From contig CALGHC010000822.1 in the NCBI GenBank assembly GCA_937915965.1, positions 1-10,153 of the forward strand: a stretch of DNA of 10,153 nt. Reading direction: 5' to 3'. Position numbers and translations under genes: made by a program. Source of the DNA: an uncultured Myxococcales bacterium. GTDB taxonomy: Bacteria; Myxococcota_A; UBA9042. Below are positions 1 through 8,035 of the stretch, in pieces. The notes under the pieces are model-generated. The model made no database searches. It was not told the origin of the DNA and saw nothing but the letters and a program-made list of their open reading frames with translations. How positions within the stretch are numbered: the stretch's first letter is position 1; each line of letters starts with the position of its first letter.

Positions 1-3000
1 ACAGCGGTCGTCGGTTGCGGCCCGCAGGAGGCCAACGGCAACGCGAATTCGGTCTTTGCCGACGCCTGGGGCGGCGGTGGGTTGAACACCCTTGATGCGT
101 CGACTGCGGACACCGGCCTCGATGTCGCCGACGCCGCTGTCGTCGATGCGACCGCCGCGGCGGACCTGGGCGAGCCCGAAGTGGACGTGCCGGCCTGCCC
201 CGCGGACTGTCCACATGGAGCCTGCCGACCGGACAAGGCGTGCTGCCCGCAGGGGCAGGCGTGGCATCACAACACGGAACAATGCGTCGCCGTTGGCCCG
301 CCCGCCTGCTCCGTCGAGAACCCGGGGGGGGGATTGCGCGCCGCGCTGGTGCTGGAGCTGGCTCACCGACGACGGCGAGGCATGTGCGCCACCAGACGAG
401 GCTTGCCAACGCCACGGCCGGACCTGCGCGGACGACGATTTCCTTGCCGCCGTCGCCTGTCCGACCGGGATGTTTCCCGACGACTCCGCGCTCGTCGGCT
501 GCCGCCCGGTCGCCGCAGCGCTCGCTCTGCCGACGGGCCAGATCTTGATCGCGACCGCCGACGCACCCGTCCAAGCGCCGGCGCCAAGCACCTTGCCCGC
601 TATCGAGCCTCCGCCCGCGATCGCGCCGCCGCTGTGGTGCCCGAACACGAAAGACAAGGGCCTCGCGAGTGACTGCCCGGGTGCCGGTCCGCCGTGCCCC
701 GTCGGCCAGATCACAGATGCTGCCGGCCTTGTAGGTTGTGCCCCGATCGCCGGCGCGTCGTCCGATTGCCCGACGGCCTTTGTCGCCGCCAGCGGTGGCG
801 CAGGCGGGCCACCGCCAGCGTGCCTGCCCGACGCAGCCACCTGCGCAACAGACCCGTTCGGCGGCGTGCCCGAGGCTCCCGGGACGTTCTTTGTCGACGC
901 CAAGGCGGCAGCCGGTGGCGACGGATCGCGGGCGAAACCGTTCGGAACGCTCTCCGCCGCGGTCAAGGCAGCGCCCGCGGGCGGGGTCGTTGGCATCGCC
1001 GACGGGACGTACGCCGAGTCTGTCTTGCTCACCAAGTCGCTGTCGGTGCGTGGCCGATGCGCGGCCAAGGTGCGTCTGCTGGGCGACGCCGTTCACCGCA
1101 CGGTGGAGACCGAGGGCGCCAGCACGGTGGTCAGCATGGAGGGAATAACCGTCGAAGGCGGAATGTACGGGATCTACGTTGACGACGGCTCTCACGTGAA
1201 GCTCACCGCCGTTCGAATCCGCAAGGCGCTCAAGGGTGGCTTGTGGATCACCGATGGCGCACACGCAAAGGCCAGCGGGCTGGTCGTCGAGGCGACCCTG
1301 GGCAGCAAGGGTGCCTATGGTCGTGGCATCCAGATCGACAAGGGCGGCCGCCTCGAGCTTGACGGCGGCCGGGTCAGCGGCAACCACGAGTACGGCGTCT
1401 CCGCCACCGGTGAGGGGGTCGAGTTGGTGGCGTCCGAGTTGATCATCGACAACACGCTGGCGCGCGGATCCGACGGCAAGTACGGCTACGGGCTGCGGAT
1501 CGGTGACGGCGCGCACGCTTGGCTCACTGGGGTCCGCATCACCGGCAATCGAACCACCGGGGTCCGGGTGTCCGGGGTGGGCAGTCTGTTGGACGCCCGC
1601 TACTTGCGGGTGGACGGCACCTCCGAACAGATCAGCGATGCCAGTGACGGGCGCGGCCTCGTGATCACGGACCGCGCAGAGGTCAAGCTGCGGCACGCCC
1701 GGATCGACGGCAATCGGGACCGCGGTGTGCTGGTTGACGGCGTCGGGACCAGCCTGTGGGCAGCCAACCTCATGGTCAGCGGCACGCTGGGCCGCGCGTC
1801 GGACGAAAAACACGGCGAGGGGATCGAGGTCACAAACGAAGCCGCCATGACGGCGACTCACCTGTACGTCGACGGCAATCGCTCGGTCGGCCTGGTCGTA
1901 GCCAAGCAGGCGATCCTCGACGTGCAGCGGGTCACCATCACCGCCACAGCGCCGCAGCTCAGCGACGGCTCGGGCGGGCGCGGCCTCCAGGCCAGGGACG
2001 GGGCGCAGGTCGTCGCGAAAGATCTGCGCATCGACGGCTGCCACAACGCTGGCCTGATGGTGGAGGACGTCGGCACGACGGTCACGGTCAAGGGTCTGCA
2101 CGTCCACGCCACGGCCGACAGCGGTGGCGAGGCGGGCGAAGGGGTCGTGGTTCGCTCGGGCGCGAAGGCGACGCTAAGCAACGCGATGGTGTGGCAGAAC
2201 CACGAGGTAGGCGTGCTGGTACGCGACGACGGTAGCGTCCTGAAGCTCTCGGCGGCCCTAGTCGGCGACACGGCGGCGCGCACCAGCGACGGATTGCGAG
2301 GTCGCGGCGTCGAGGTCCGCGGCGGCGCGCGCTTGGAATTCGACGACGTACGGCTCAGCGGCAACCGCGAGGTGGGCCTCATGGTGCGAGACCCCAGCAG
2401 CATCGCGGCGGGCAAGTCCCTGCGCATCGACGGTACCCTCGCCCGCGAGAACGACGGCCTGCTGGGCAGGGGCGCTATGGCGTACAAGGGCGGTCGCATC
2501 CAGGTCGAAACCGCCCGCATCTCGGCGAACCACGACATTGGCCTGGGGGCCGACGAACCGGGGTCACAGGTCGTCGCAGTCGACCTCGTCATCGACGCGA
2601 CCGCGGCGCGCGCCTCGGACAAACTCGGCGGTCGTGGAATCAGCATCACGGATGGCGCCAGCGCCGATTTGAGCCGGTTGAGGCTGACAGCAAACCGCGA
2701 GATCGGCCTCTTCGTCGACGGCGGCGCCACGGTGGTCGCGGTGGCCCACCTCCTGATTGACGGCATGCTTGCGACCGTGGCCGGCGACACGGGCGGCCGC
2801 GCCGTCGTCGTCCAGCACGGCGCGAAGCTGTGGCTGCGCAGTGGTCGCTTCATCGCCGCCCGCGAAGTGGGCATCACGGTCCGCAACCCCGGCACGAAGG
2901 CCTTGATCAGCGATCTACGCGTCGAAGACACCCGCGCAAGCGACGTGGGGCCCGGCCTGGGACGGGCCGTCGACGTCGAAGACGGCGCGGACCTGGAGAT

Positions 3001-3589
3001 GGTCGGCGTCACCCTTGTCGACAGCGCCGACACAACGATCGTGGTCAAGGGAGCAACACTGGCCGCGTTCGGAGTCGACGTTCGGCGCACGACGTGGCAC
3101 GTCTCGCCCGGCGGCGCCGGGCTGGCCGCTGTCGACGGCAGCGCGGTCCAACTCAGCGGTGCCCGCCTCGCCGATACACGGGTCGCTGGCGTGCTGCTCA
3201 GCAAGTCCACGGGGAGCGTCGAACGTACTGTCATCGCCACTGTCCAACCTCTCGGTGGTCCAGCGCCGGATGGCGCACAGGCCGCCCAGCCAGCCGACAG
3301 CGTGGCAGTACTCGAATGTACTGGGGTCGAGATCAAGCGCTCGCTGCTGCTCGATGGCGCCCGAAGCGGCGTATTCGCGAGCGAGAATAGCGGAATGGTG
3401 ATTGAGCGAGCCCGAGTCAGGGGCGGAATGAACGGCATCGCCACTGGCAAGGGCGATCCGCCGGCCGTTGTTGGTTGCCTCTTTGGTGATCAAACCGACG
3501 CAGCGCAGGCGTTCGTCTGGAGTTTCGCTCCGCCGCCATTGCCGAGCGCGGCAGGCGGCTTCACCAAGGACTCCGCAAGTGGATTGTAG
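1..3589 (+). CDS. Large beta-helix repeat lipoprotein, 5' partial, with an apparent frameshift at a G9 run
   Basis: A surface or periplasmic lipoprotein of unknown ligand. The frame is open from base 1, and its sixth codon is a Cys preceded by A-V-V-G, a plausible lipobox, so the true start lies left of the window. An Asp/Ala-rich linker and a Cys-rich stretch (CPADCPHGAC..., about 158-270) follow in frame 1. At the G run 324-332 the sensible protein moves to frame 2 and continues Cys-rich (CAPRWCWSW...), then has a beta-helix entry segment of DUF1565 type (FVDAKAAAGGDGSR, from about 890) and about twelve 55-residue repeats to about 3121. It ends at TAG 3587-3589. Frame 2 before the run, and frame 1 after it, read as Arg-rich nonsense. 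About 1195 residues are visible if one G is discounted. Similar repeat proteins are common in Myxococcota, from memory. A caller that ignores the shift would start near 92. The function is not known; adhesion or envelope interaction is only a guess. Confidence 0.82.
324..332 (+). other. G9 homopolymer at the frameshift point
   Basis: Nine consecutive G occupy 324-332, preceded by CCC and followed by ATTGC. Upstream, frame 1 carries the Cys-rich lipoprotein sequence; downstream, frame 2 does. Reading eight G gives a continuous P-G-G-D-C-A-P junction. With nine G the lipoprotein frame would end at 672 after a basic out-of-frame tail. The run is either a sequencing or assembly length error or a slippage site in the living population. 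Confidence 0.75.
1166..3121 (+). repeat. About twelve tandem 55-residue beta-helix repeats (protein-level)
   Basis: Units begin near 1166, 1322, 1487, 1652, 1817, 1979, 2138, 2303, 2468, 2633, 2798 and 2963, with spacings of 156 to 165 bp (52-55 codons). Each unit has two half-repeats. The first runs like RGLxIxDGAxVxLxxxRI, then a GN(R/H)ExGLxV turn. The second ends in an L-x-I-D-G-T segment followed by an Asp/Gly-rich ARxSDGxxGRG turn. Two beta-helix coils of about 27 residues per unit fit the period. DNA identity between units is low, so the array is old. The outer units, especially after 2963, drift from the consensus. Confidence 0.85.
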
Positions 3590-3682
3590 GTAGGTGTATT
3601 GAGCACGAATCCCGGCCGTCGAGTGTGCTACAACGCGTCGGCTGGCGACGACACCAATGCTGCCAGTCAGACCACACGCGCC

Positions 3683-4546
3683 ATGCCCGTCAAGCCAACT
3701 CAGCCCCGACCTCGTCGCCGCCAGCTGATGGTCGCCGCCGCTACGATCGCCGTCGTCGCGACCGCGATCGCGCTCGCCAGCGCGCGCCGTGCAGGCGCCA
3801 ATCACGAAGTCGAGGTCCGGGTCGCCGCCGCGGCGAGCCTGCGCCCCGCCCTCGACGCGGTCGTGCGCCGATTGCATGCCTCTGAGCCAGATCTCCACGT
3901 CGTCGTCAGCTACGGCTCGTCGGGCACTCTCGCTGCGCAGATCCTGCGCGGCGCGCCGTTCGACGTGTTCCTGTCCGCCGACAAGGAGCGCCCTGACCGA
4001 GTCGTGGCCAACGGCGGCGCCGCGGCGACCGACCGATTCACTTTCGCCAGCGGCAGCCTCGTCCTCGCCGTGCGCAGCGATCTGGGACTCGATCTCGGTC
4101 GTGGCCTGGACCTGGTCCGTCATCCCGCCGTGCGCCGAATCGCCATCGCGCAGCCACAGCACGCTCCCTACGGCCGCGCGGCGCTCGGCGTGTTGCAACG
4201 CCGAGGCCTCCTCGACTCCGTGCGCGAGCGTCTGATCTATGGCGAAAACGTCGCCCAGGCGCTCGCCTTCGTACAATCTGGCGGCGCCGACGCCGGCCTG
4301 GTCGCTGCCTCCCTCACGACGGCAGACGAGGTCGGCGAGTCGGTGCAGTTTGTGGCCATCGACGCGCGCGACAACCCATCGGTGGACCATGTTGGCGTCG
4401 TCCTGCGCGGCGCGCGCGACCGCGGCGCCGCGCTGCAACTGCGAAACTTTCTGGTCGGACCAGCCGGCCGGGCCGCATTGTCGGGCGCCGGGCTGCGCGT
4501 GTTGGCGGATCCAATTACGGCACCGACGACCATCGAAGGAGATTGA
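3683..4546 (+). CDS. modA: Molybdate ABC transporter, periplasmic substrate-binding protein ModA
   Basis: Binds molybdate (or tungstate) in the periplasm and delivers it to ModBC. The 287-residue protein has a basic N-terminus (RPRRRQ) and a hydrophobic segment at residues 15-38, which form a signal peptide; the RRRQLM stretch loosely resembles a Tat motif. Family motifs are AAASL (49-53), SYGSSGTLAAQI (76-87), GAPFDVFLSAD (90-100), APYGRAA (161-167), GENVAQAL (187-194) and GGADAGLV (200-207). The Tyr usual after the last motif in the E. coli type (G-x-V-Y) is Ala here, while a Tyr sits in APYG, as in a second ModA subgroup. I chose ATG 3683; the frame is open upstream to a TTG at 3599, but those residues do not look like ModA. 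No strong ribosome site is seen before 3683. The stop lies three bases before the modB start. A weak extended -10 (TGCTACAAC, 3626-3634) lies upstream without a good -35. Confidence 0.93.
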   Translation: MPVKPTQPRPRRRQLMVAAATIAVVATAIALASARRAGANHEVEVRVAAAASLRPALDAVVRRLHASEPDLHVVVSYGSSGTLAAQILRGAPFDVFLSADKERPDRVVANGGAAATDRFTFASGSLVLAVRSDLGLDLGRGLDLVRHPAVRRIAIAQPQHAPYGRAALGVLQRRGLLDSVRERLIYGENVAQALAFVQSGGADAGLVAASLTTADEVGESVQFVAIDARDNPSVDHVGVVLRGARDRGAALQLRNFLVGPAGRAALSGAGLRVLADPITAPTTIEGD

Positions 4547-4549
4547 GCG

Positions 4550-5224
4550 ATGGACTGGGGCGCGTTGCTACTGTCGCTTGAGCTGGCGCTGTGGACGACG
4601 TTCATTCTGCTCGCCATTGGGCTGCCCGCGGCGTGGTGGCTGGTCTTCCGAAGGCGCTGGTGGACGCCCTTGGTCGAGGCCGTGATCGCCCTGCCCCTGG
4701 TGTTGCCGCCGACGGTGCTCGGCTTCCTGGTGCTGACCATGATCGCCCCTCAGACGCCGATTGGCCGATTCTGGGCAGATTTGACCGGCGAACCACTGGC
4801 TTTCTCGTTCAGCGGCCTGCTGACCGCGTCCGTGCTGTACAGCCTGCCATTCGTCGTGCAGCCCATCGCGGCCGGGTTCGCCGGAGTGGACACGCGGGTG
4901 CTTGAGGCGGCGGCGACGCTGGGCGCCTCGGACCGGTCGACCGCTATCCGCGTGCTGATTCCGCTGAGCTGGCCGGCGGTCGTCACCGGCGCGGTCCTGG
5001 GTTTTGCGCACACACTCGGAGAGTTCGGCGTCGTCTTGATGGTTGGCGGCAACCTGCCGGGGCGAACGCGTACCATCTCGATCGCGATCTACGACCACGT
5101 ACAGAGCTTCGAGATGGCCGCAGCGACGCAGACCTCGTTGCTGCTGCTCGGCTTCTCGTTCGTCGTGCTGGCGGTAACCTATGCCCTGCAGAGGAGGTCG
5201 CCGACGCCATGGCCGACCCGCTGA
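4550..5224 (+). CDS. modB: Molybdate ABC transporter permease ModB
   Basis: Inner-membrane channel subunit of the molybdate importer, working as a dimer with ModC. The 224 residues match the usual ModB length. Visible features are an N-terminal helix (about 8-33), the ModB signature LPLVLPPTVLGF (48-59), several further membrane helices, the cytoplasmic EAA loop that contacts the ATPase (EAAATLGASDRS at 119-130, continuing to WP at 141-142) and the conserved GEFGVVLMVGGNLPGRTRT (157-175). The start ATG follows the modA stop by three bases and has a strong ribosome site GAAGGAG at 4535-4541. Its 3' end overlaps modC by 16 bp, indicating translational coupling. Confidence 0.95.
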   Translation: MDWGALLLSLELALWTTFILLAIGLPAAWWLVFRRRWWTPLVEAVIALPLVLPPTVLGFLVLTMIAPQTPIGRFWADLTGEPLAFSFSGLLTASVLYSLPFVVQPIAAGFAGVDTRVLEAAATLGASDRSTAIRVLIPLSWPAVVTGAVLGFAHTLGEFGVVLMVGGNLPGRTRTISIAIYDHVQSFEMAAATQTSLLLLGFSFVVLAVTYALQRRSPTPWPTR

Positions 5225-6390
5225 CCCGTGCGCCGCTGGACACCATGCGCCTCGCCATCGACAAGCAGATGGACGGCGGCTTCGCGCTCGCGGCTCGCTT
5301 CAGTGTGCCGACGGAGCGCGGCGCAGTCACCGTCCTCTTCGGTCCGTCCGGCGCCGGCAAGACGACTGTTCTGCGCTGCATCGCCGGACTCGAACGGCCC
5401 GACAGCGGCACAATCCACTGGCGAGACGAGGTCTGGTTTGAGGGGGCGACCGGCCGCTTCGTACCGGCTCGCAGCCGGGGCATCGGGGTGGTCTTCCAGG
5501 ACGAGGCGCTCTTCGCACACCTCGACGTGCGCGCCAACGTCACCTTCGGGCTGCGATACCACCGCCCGGCGCACGCAGCTGGTGAGCCTGGCGCGAGGGT
5601 CGAGGGCCTGCTCGCCCGATTTCAGCTCGACGGGCTCGCCGACCGACGCCCCGGCCAACTGTCCGGCGGTCAGCGCCGACGGGTGGCGCTGGCCCGGGCG
5701 CTCGCGCCGATGCCGCGGCTGTTGTTGCTCGACGAACCCTTCGCGGGACTGGACACGCCGGCCCGGGCCGAACTTCTCGCCGACCTTGGAGCGCTGATTC
5801 GCGAAGCCGCCCTGCCGGTGGTGCTCATCACCCACGACCGCCACGAGGCGGCAGCCCTCGGCGAGCGCATGGTGGTGATCATCGGCGGCGCCGTGCGCCG
5901 CGAAGGGCTGTTGGTCGATGTGCTCGCCCGGCCAGGAGACGCCGACGTGGCCCGCGCGGTCGGGGTCGAGACGATCGTCGCCGGAAGAGTCGTCGAGCGC
6001 AGCGCTGGCTTGCTGACGATCTCGATCGGATTGACGCACCTGCTCGCGGTTGCGCCGTCGGCGCTGACCTCGGATCGCGTCCTGCTGGCGATCCGTGCTG
6101 AAGACGTGGTCTTGGAGCGAGCCCCCGCCGGCGTCCTCTCGAGTGCCCGCAATCGCCTCGTCGGTCGCATCAAGGCCGTGGTACCCGAGGGGCCCCTGAT
6201 GCGCGTGCGGGTTGACTGTGGTTTCGCCCTCGACGCGCTGGTCACCCGCCAGGCCATTGAAGCCCTCGGTCTCACCGAGGGTGTGGCTGTGATCGCGGCT
6301 ATCAAGACACCGGCGATCCACGTCATCGGTCGCAGCGAAGGCGCGGGGTCGGCCCGAGAAGGCGCGGGGTCGGCCCGAGAAGGCGCGTGA
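5209..6390 (+). CDS. modC: Molybdate ABC transporter ATP-binding protein ModC
   Basis: Cytoplasmic ATPase that powers molybdate import. The 393 residues show Walker A GPSGAGKTT (45-53), Q-loop Gln97 (VVFQDEALF), signature LSGGQ (151-155), Walker B LLLLDEP (171-177) and switch His209. These are followed by a C-terminal TOBE/Mop region (about 255-375) including SARNRLVGRI, typical of ModC and a regulatory oxyanion-binding domain in that family. ATG 5209 is preceded by GAGGAGG at 5191-5197, 11 bases away, inside modB. An internal ATG at 5245 matches the usual N-terminus of ModC but lacks a ribosome site. The last 17 residues are a low-complexity tail made by a 21-bp tandem repeat (6337-6387), not a family feature, which partly explains the length above the usual 350-360 residues. 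Confidence 0.95.
   Translation: MADPLTRAPLDTMRLAIDKQMDGGFALAARFSVPTERGAVTVLFGPSGAGKTTVLRCIAGLERPDSGTIHWRDEVWFEGATGRFVPARSRGIGVVFQDEALFAHLDVRANVTFGLRYHRPAHAAGEPGARVEGLLARFQLDGLADRRPGQLSGGQRRRVALARALAPMPRLLLLDEPFAGLDTPARAELLADLGALIREAALPVVLITHDRHEAAALGERMVVIIGGAVRREGLLVDVLARPGDADVARAVGVETIVAGRVVERSAGLLTISIGLTHLLAVAPSALTSDRVLLAIRAEDVVLERAPAGVLSSARNRLVGRIKAVVPEGPLMRVRVDCGFALDALVTRQAIEALGLTEGVAVIAAIKTPAIHVIGRSEGAGSAREGAGSAREGA
6337..6387 (+). repeat. In-frame 21-bp tandem repeat at the modC 3' end
   Basis: Two perfect 21-bp copies (6337-6357 and 6358-6378) and a 9-base third partial copy (6379-6387) run directly into the TGA stop at 6388. They encode EGAGSAR, EGAGSAR, EGA. Perfect identity points to recent expansion by slippage. 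Confidence 0.9.
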
Positions 6391-6452
6391 TCCGGACAGG
6401 CTGTGCGGCGCTGCGTGCCGTGCCGCGGACGGACCGAGGCGCGCCACCCGAA

Positions 6453-7151
6453 TCAACCGCCAAACAGCCGGAAGGTCGCGCCGGCAAGCACCTCCCAGTT
6501 TGCCGACCAGGAGTCGCGCGCCTTGCCGTCAGAGAGGATCAGCCTGCCCTCGGTGCGCAGTCCAAACCAGTGGGTAAACTCGTAGCGAAGGCCCAGACCA
6601 AGATGAATCGCAGCGTCCTGTTCGCTCTCGATCGGCGCTGGGTCGTTGTTGAGGATCTCAAGCCCGCCGCCCACCAGCAGAAAAGGCCGCCAGCGTTCGC
6701 CACCAATGTGAATGAGGGCGGTGCCGCGCACGGACAGCAGCTCGGCCGTGGCGCCCCCCATGTAATACGTCGAAGCGCTGTAGCGCGCCTCCGCCTGCAG
6801 GCTGTACGTGTTGCCGAAGTCGGCGCCGAGCCGCAATCCCCACGCAGCGGCCCCATGCGGCGCCAGACCGATGTCGTTGTTGCCGCCGAGGTCGAGATTG
6901 AACGAGAAGAGCGCGGCGCCACCGAAGGCGCCCAACGCCAGCCGGAAGGCACCATCATCGTCGTTTGTGACGGCTTCGGGCGCTGGCGCGCGCACGATGC
7001 GCCGCTCGCCCGCGTAGGGCTGGGGGTTGCGCGATGCGGGATCGCCGGAGGCACCGACCTGGGCTGCCAGGGGCGACGCCGCAGCGCAAACCGCCAACGC
7101 CGCGAGCAGACCCGCGGTGGTCCTCCCCCTCGACCTGCCAACCGTTTCCAT
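6453..7151 (-). CDS. Small outer-membrane beta-barrel protein (exported, function unknown)
   Basis: Predicted outer-membrane protein of 232 residues. It has a Sec signal peptide (hydrophobic 11-29, likely cut after SPLAA at about 26-30) and then a Pro/Asp-rich linker (35-66). A run of amphipathic strands with turns follows, e.g. FRLALGAFGGAALFSFNLDL (69-88), WGLRLGADFG (104-113), YSLQAEARYSASTYY (116-130), RPFLLVGGGLEIL (155-167) and LGLGLRYEF (184-192). It ends in VLAGATFRLFGG, close to the aromatic C-terminal strand of barrels. About eight strands is consistent with an OmpA-like or Opa-like small barrel, but no peptidoglycan-binding domain is attached. I chose ATG 7151 because GGAG (7159-7162) lies seven bases upstream; a GTG two codons earlier would sit almost on that site. 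It converges on modC with a 62-bp gap. No specific function is recognisable. Confidence 0.82.
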   Translation of the reverse strand: METVGRSRGRTTAGLLAALAVCAAASPLAAQVGASGDPASRNPQPYAGERRIVRAPAPEAVTNDDDGAFRLALGAFGGAALFSFNLDLGGNNDIGLAPHGAAAWGLRLGADFGNTYSLQAEARYSASTYYMGGATAELLSVRGTALIHIGGERWRPFLLVGGGLEILNNDPAPIESEQDAAIHLGLGLRYEFTHWFGLRTEGRLILSDGKARDSWSANWEVLAGATFRLFGG

Positions 7152-7186
7152 GCGCACGCTCCACGTCGACCACCACCGCCGCGGTC

Positions 7187-7216
7187 AGTAGACCACGGGG
7201 CAAACCTCCGAGACAA
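7187..7216 (-). promoter_or_regulatory. Candidate sigma-70-type promoter of the barrel gene
   Basis: On the minus strand TTGTCT (7211-7216) and TCTACT (7187-7192) are separated by 18 bp, each matching four of six consensus bases. The predicted start near 7180 would leave a leader of about 30 bases before ATG 7151. The match is weak and read by eye. Confidence 0.28.
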
Positions 7217-7287
7217 CCACGAGTGACGGCGGCGCGGACGAGATTCCCTGCGACAAAGCGCGGTTCAGCGCGGCGACCGGTCAAATC

Positions 7288-7411
7288 CGGGCCTGCCATC
7301 CAGGCGACCAGCCCGGGCCCGCCATCCAGGCGACCAGCCCGGGCCCGCCACCTGGAATCAGCCCGGGCCCGCCACCTGGAATCAGCCCGGGCCCGCCACC
7401 TGGAATCAGCC
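7288..7411. repeat. GC-rich minisatellite: two 26-bp and three 24-bp units
   Basis: Units are 7288-7313 and 7314-7339 (26 bp, one mismatch) and 7340-7363, 7364-7387 and 7388-7411 (24 bp, identical). All share the start CGGGCC(C/T)GCCA and the end CAGCC; the middles differ (TCCAGGCGAC versus CCTGGAAT). Unit junctions form the palindrome GCCCGGGC overlapping GGGCCC. There are no unique spacers, so it is not CRISPR. The last base of the array is the last base of the slyD-type stop codon (minus strand), so the array is the 3' flank of that gene and lies upstream of the barrel gene's promoter region. Confidence 0.92.
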
Positions 7412-7905
7412 TAGTGTGCGCCGCCTGGCCCATGTGCGTGACCGTGGGAAAGCTCCTCTTCGGTCGCTGCGCGAACGTCGACGATGTCGACGGCGAAGAT
7501 CAGCGTCTGCCCGGAGAGAGGGTGATTGCCGCTCACCAGGATCCGATCTGCCTCGCGGCCGACGACGGTGTACAAGACCACCGCACCGTCCTCGGTGGGA
7601 TGATCCGCCTGGAACTGAGCTCCCTCCTGAAGTTGCTCGTGAATCTCCTCGGGGAAGGCGTCCATCGGCACACCCATGTCGAGCGCTGGGTCGCGCTCAC
7701 CGTACGCGTCGGCGGGGGCGATGGTCGCGTCGATGTGGTCGCCAGCGCTCTTGCCGAGCAGAGCTGCCTCGAGGCCGGGGACGATCTGGCTGCGACCATG
7801 CAGATAGACCAGAGGTTCTCTGCCCTCAGAGCTATCGACAGCGTCGCCGTCGGAGGTGACGACCTGGTAGTGGAAGGAGACGATGGCGTCAGCGGCAATC
7901 TGCAT
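7411..7905 (-). CDS. slyD: FKBP-type peptidyl-prolyl cis-trans isomerase, SlyD-like
   Basis: Cytoplasmic prolyl isomerase/chaperone of the SlyD class, 164 residues. The FKBP half begins at once (MQIAADAIVSFHYQV) and shows DSSEG (24-28), PLVYLHGRSQIVPGLEAAL (31-49) and GKSAGD (51-56). PADAYGERDP (64-73) leads into the insert-in-flap chaperone domain (about 70-125), and the FKBP fold closes with GNHPLSGQTLIFAVDI (126-141). The tail HGHAHGPGGAH is a short His-rich, probably metal-binding end, as in SlyD proteins. The start is ATG 7905: AAGGA (7914-7918) stands eight bases upstream, and extra N-terminal residues from a longer frame (to 7959) are basic and unlike the family. No export signal. The family assignment is firm; orthology to E. 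coli slyD is less so. Confidence 0.9.
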   Translation of the reverse strand: MQIAADAIVSFHYQVVTSDGDAVDSSEGREPLVYLHGRSQIVPGLEAALLGKSAGDHIDATIAPADAYGERDPALDMGVPMDAFPEEIHEQLQEGAQFQADHPTEDGAVVLYTVVGREADRILVSGNHPLSGQTLIFAVDIVDVRAATEEELSHGHAHGPGGAH

Positions 7906-7964
7906 CTCTTGAGTCCTTCGGCGCTGCCCACGCGTCCAGCGCAGGCGTCGACACGCCACATAGG

Positions 7965-7984
7965 GTCTGGGGAAACCCCCAGGC
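7965..7984 (-). promoter_or_regulatory. Hairpin in the predicted FKBP-gene leader
   Basis: GTCTGGGG (7965-7972) pairs with CCCCAGGC (7977-7984) around a four-base loop; seven pairs are Watson-Crick and one is a G-T wobble. It lies about 60 bases upstream of ATG 7905 and downstream of the candidate promoter. There is no T tract on either side, so an intrinsic terminator is unlikely. A leader structure is possible. Confidence 0.35.
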
Positions 7985-8007
7985 GTCGGCCATCGGGAGC
8001 GCCGCGG

Positions 8008-8035
8008 AGGATACCCACGATTGTGAACGGGTCAA
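8008..8035 (-). promoter_or_regulatory. Candidate sigma-70-type promoter of the FKBP gene
   Basis: On the minus strand TTGACC (8030-8035, five of six) and TATCCT (8008-8013, four of six) are separated by 16 bp. Transcription from about 8001 would give a leader of about 95 bases. A short inverted repeat GGTCA-N6-TGACC (8030-8045) overlaps the -35 element. Confidence 0.42.

Noticed and set aside
1858..3450. Long minus-strand open frame (530 codons) opposite the beta-helix gene
   Set aside because: It mirrors the repeat array in a GC-rich gene, has a Ser/Arg/Pro-rich composition and no recognisable fold; the plus strand shows clear repeats.
3599..3682. TTG at 3599 as the modA start
   Set aside because: It adds 28 residues without family resemblance ahead of a good signal peptide that begins at ATG 3683.
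2915..4438. Long minus-strand open frame (507 codons) across the lipoprotein end and modA
   Set aside because: It spans two real plus-strand genes, including clear ModA motifs, and is Arg/Ala-rich nonsense.
5179..6456. Minus-strand open frame (425 codons) opposite modC
   Set aside because: It is antisense to a certain ATPase with all ABC motifs; its repeated end is only the antisense of the 21-bp repeat.
7288..7411. CRISPR array
   Set aside because: Units are directly adjacent with no unique spacers, and no cas genes are present.
7034..7414. Plus-strand open frame containing ARARHLES-type repeats
   Set aside because: The repeats come from the 24-bp minisatellite, and its front part overlaps the barrel gene antisense with no protein-like sequence.
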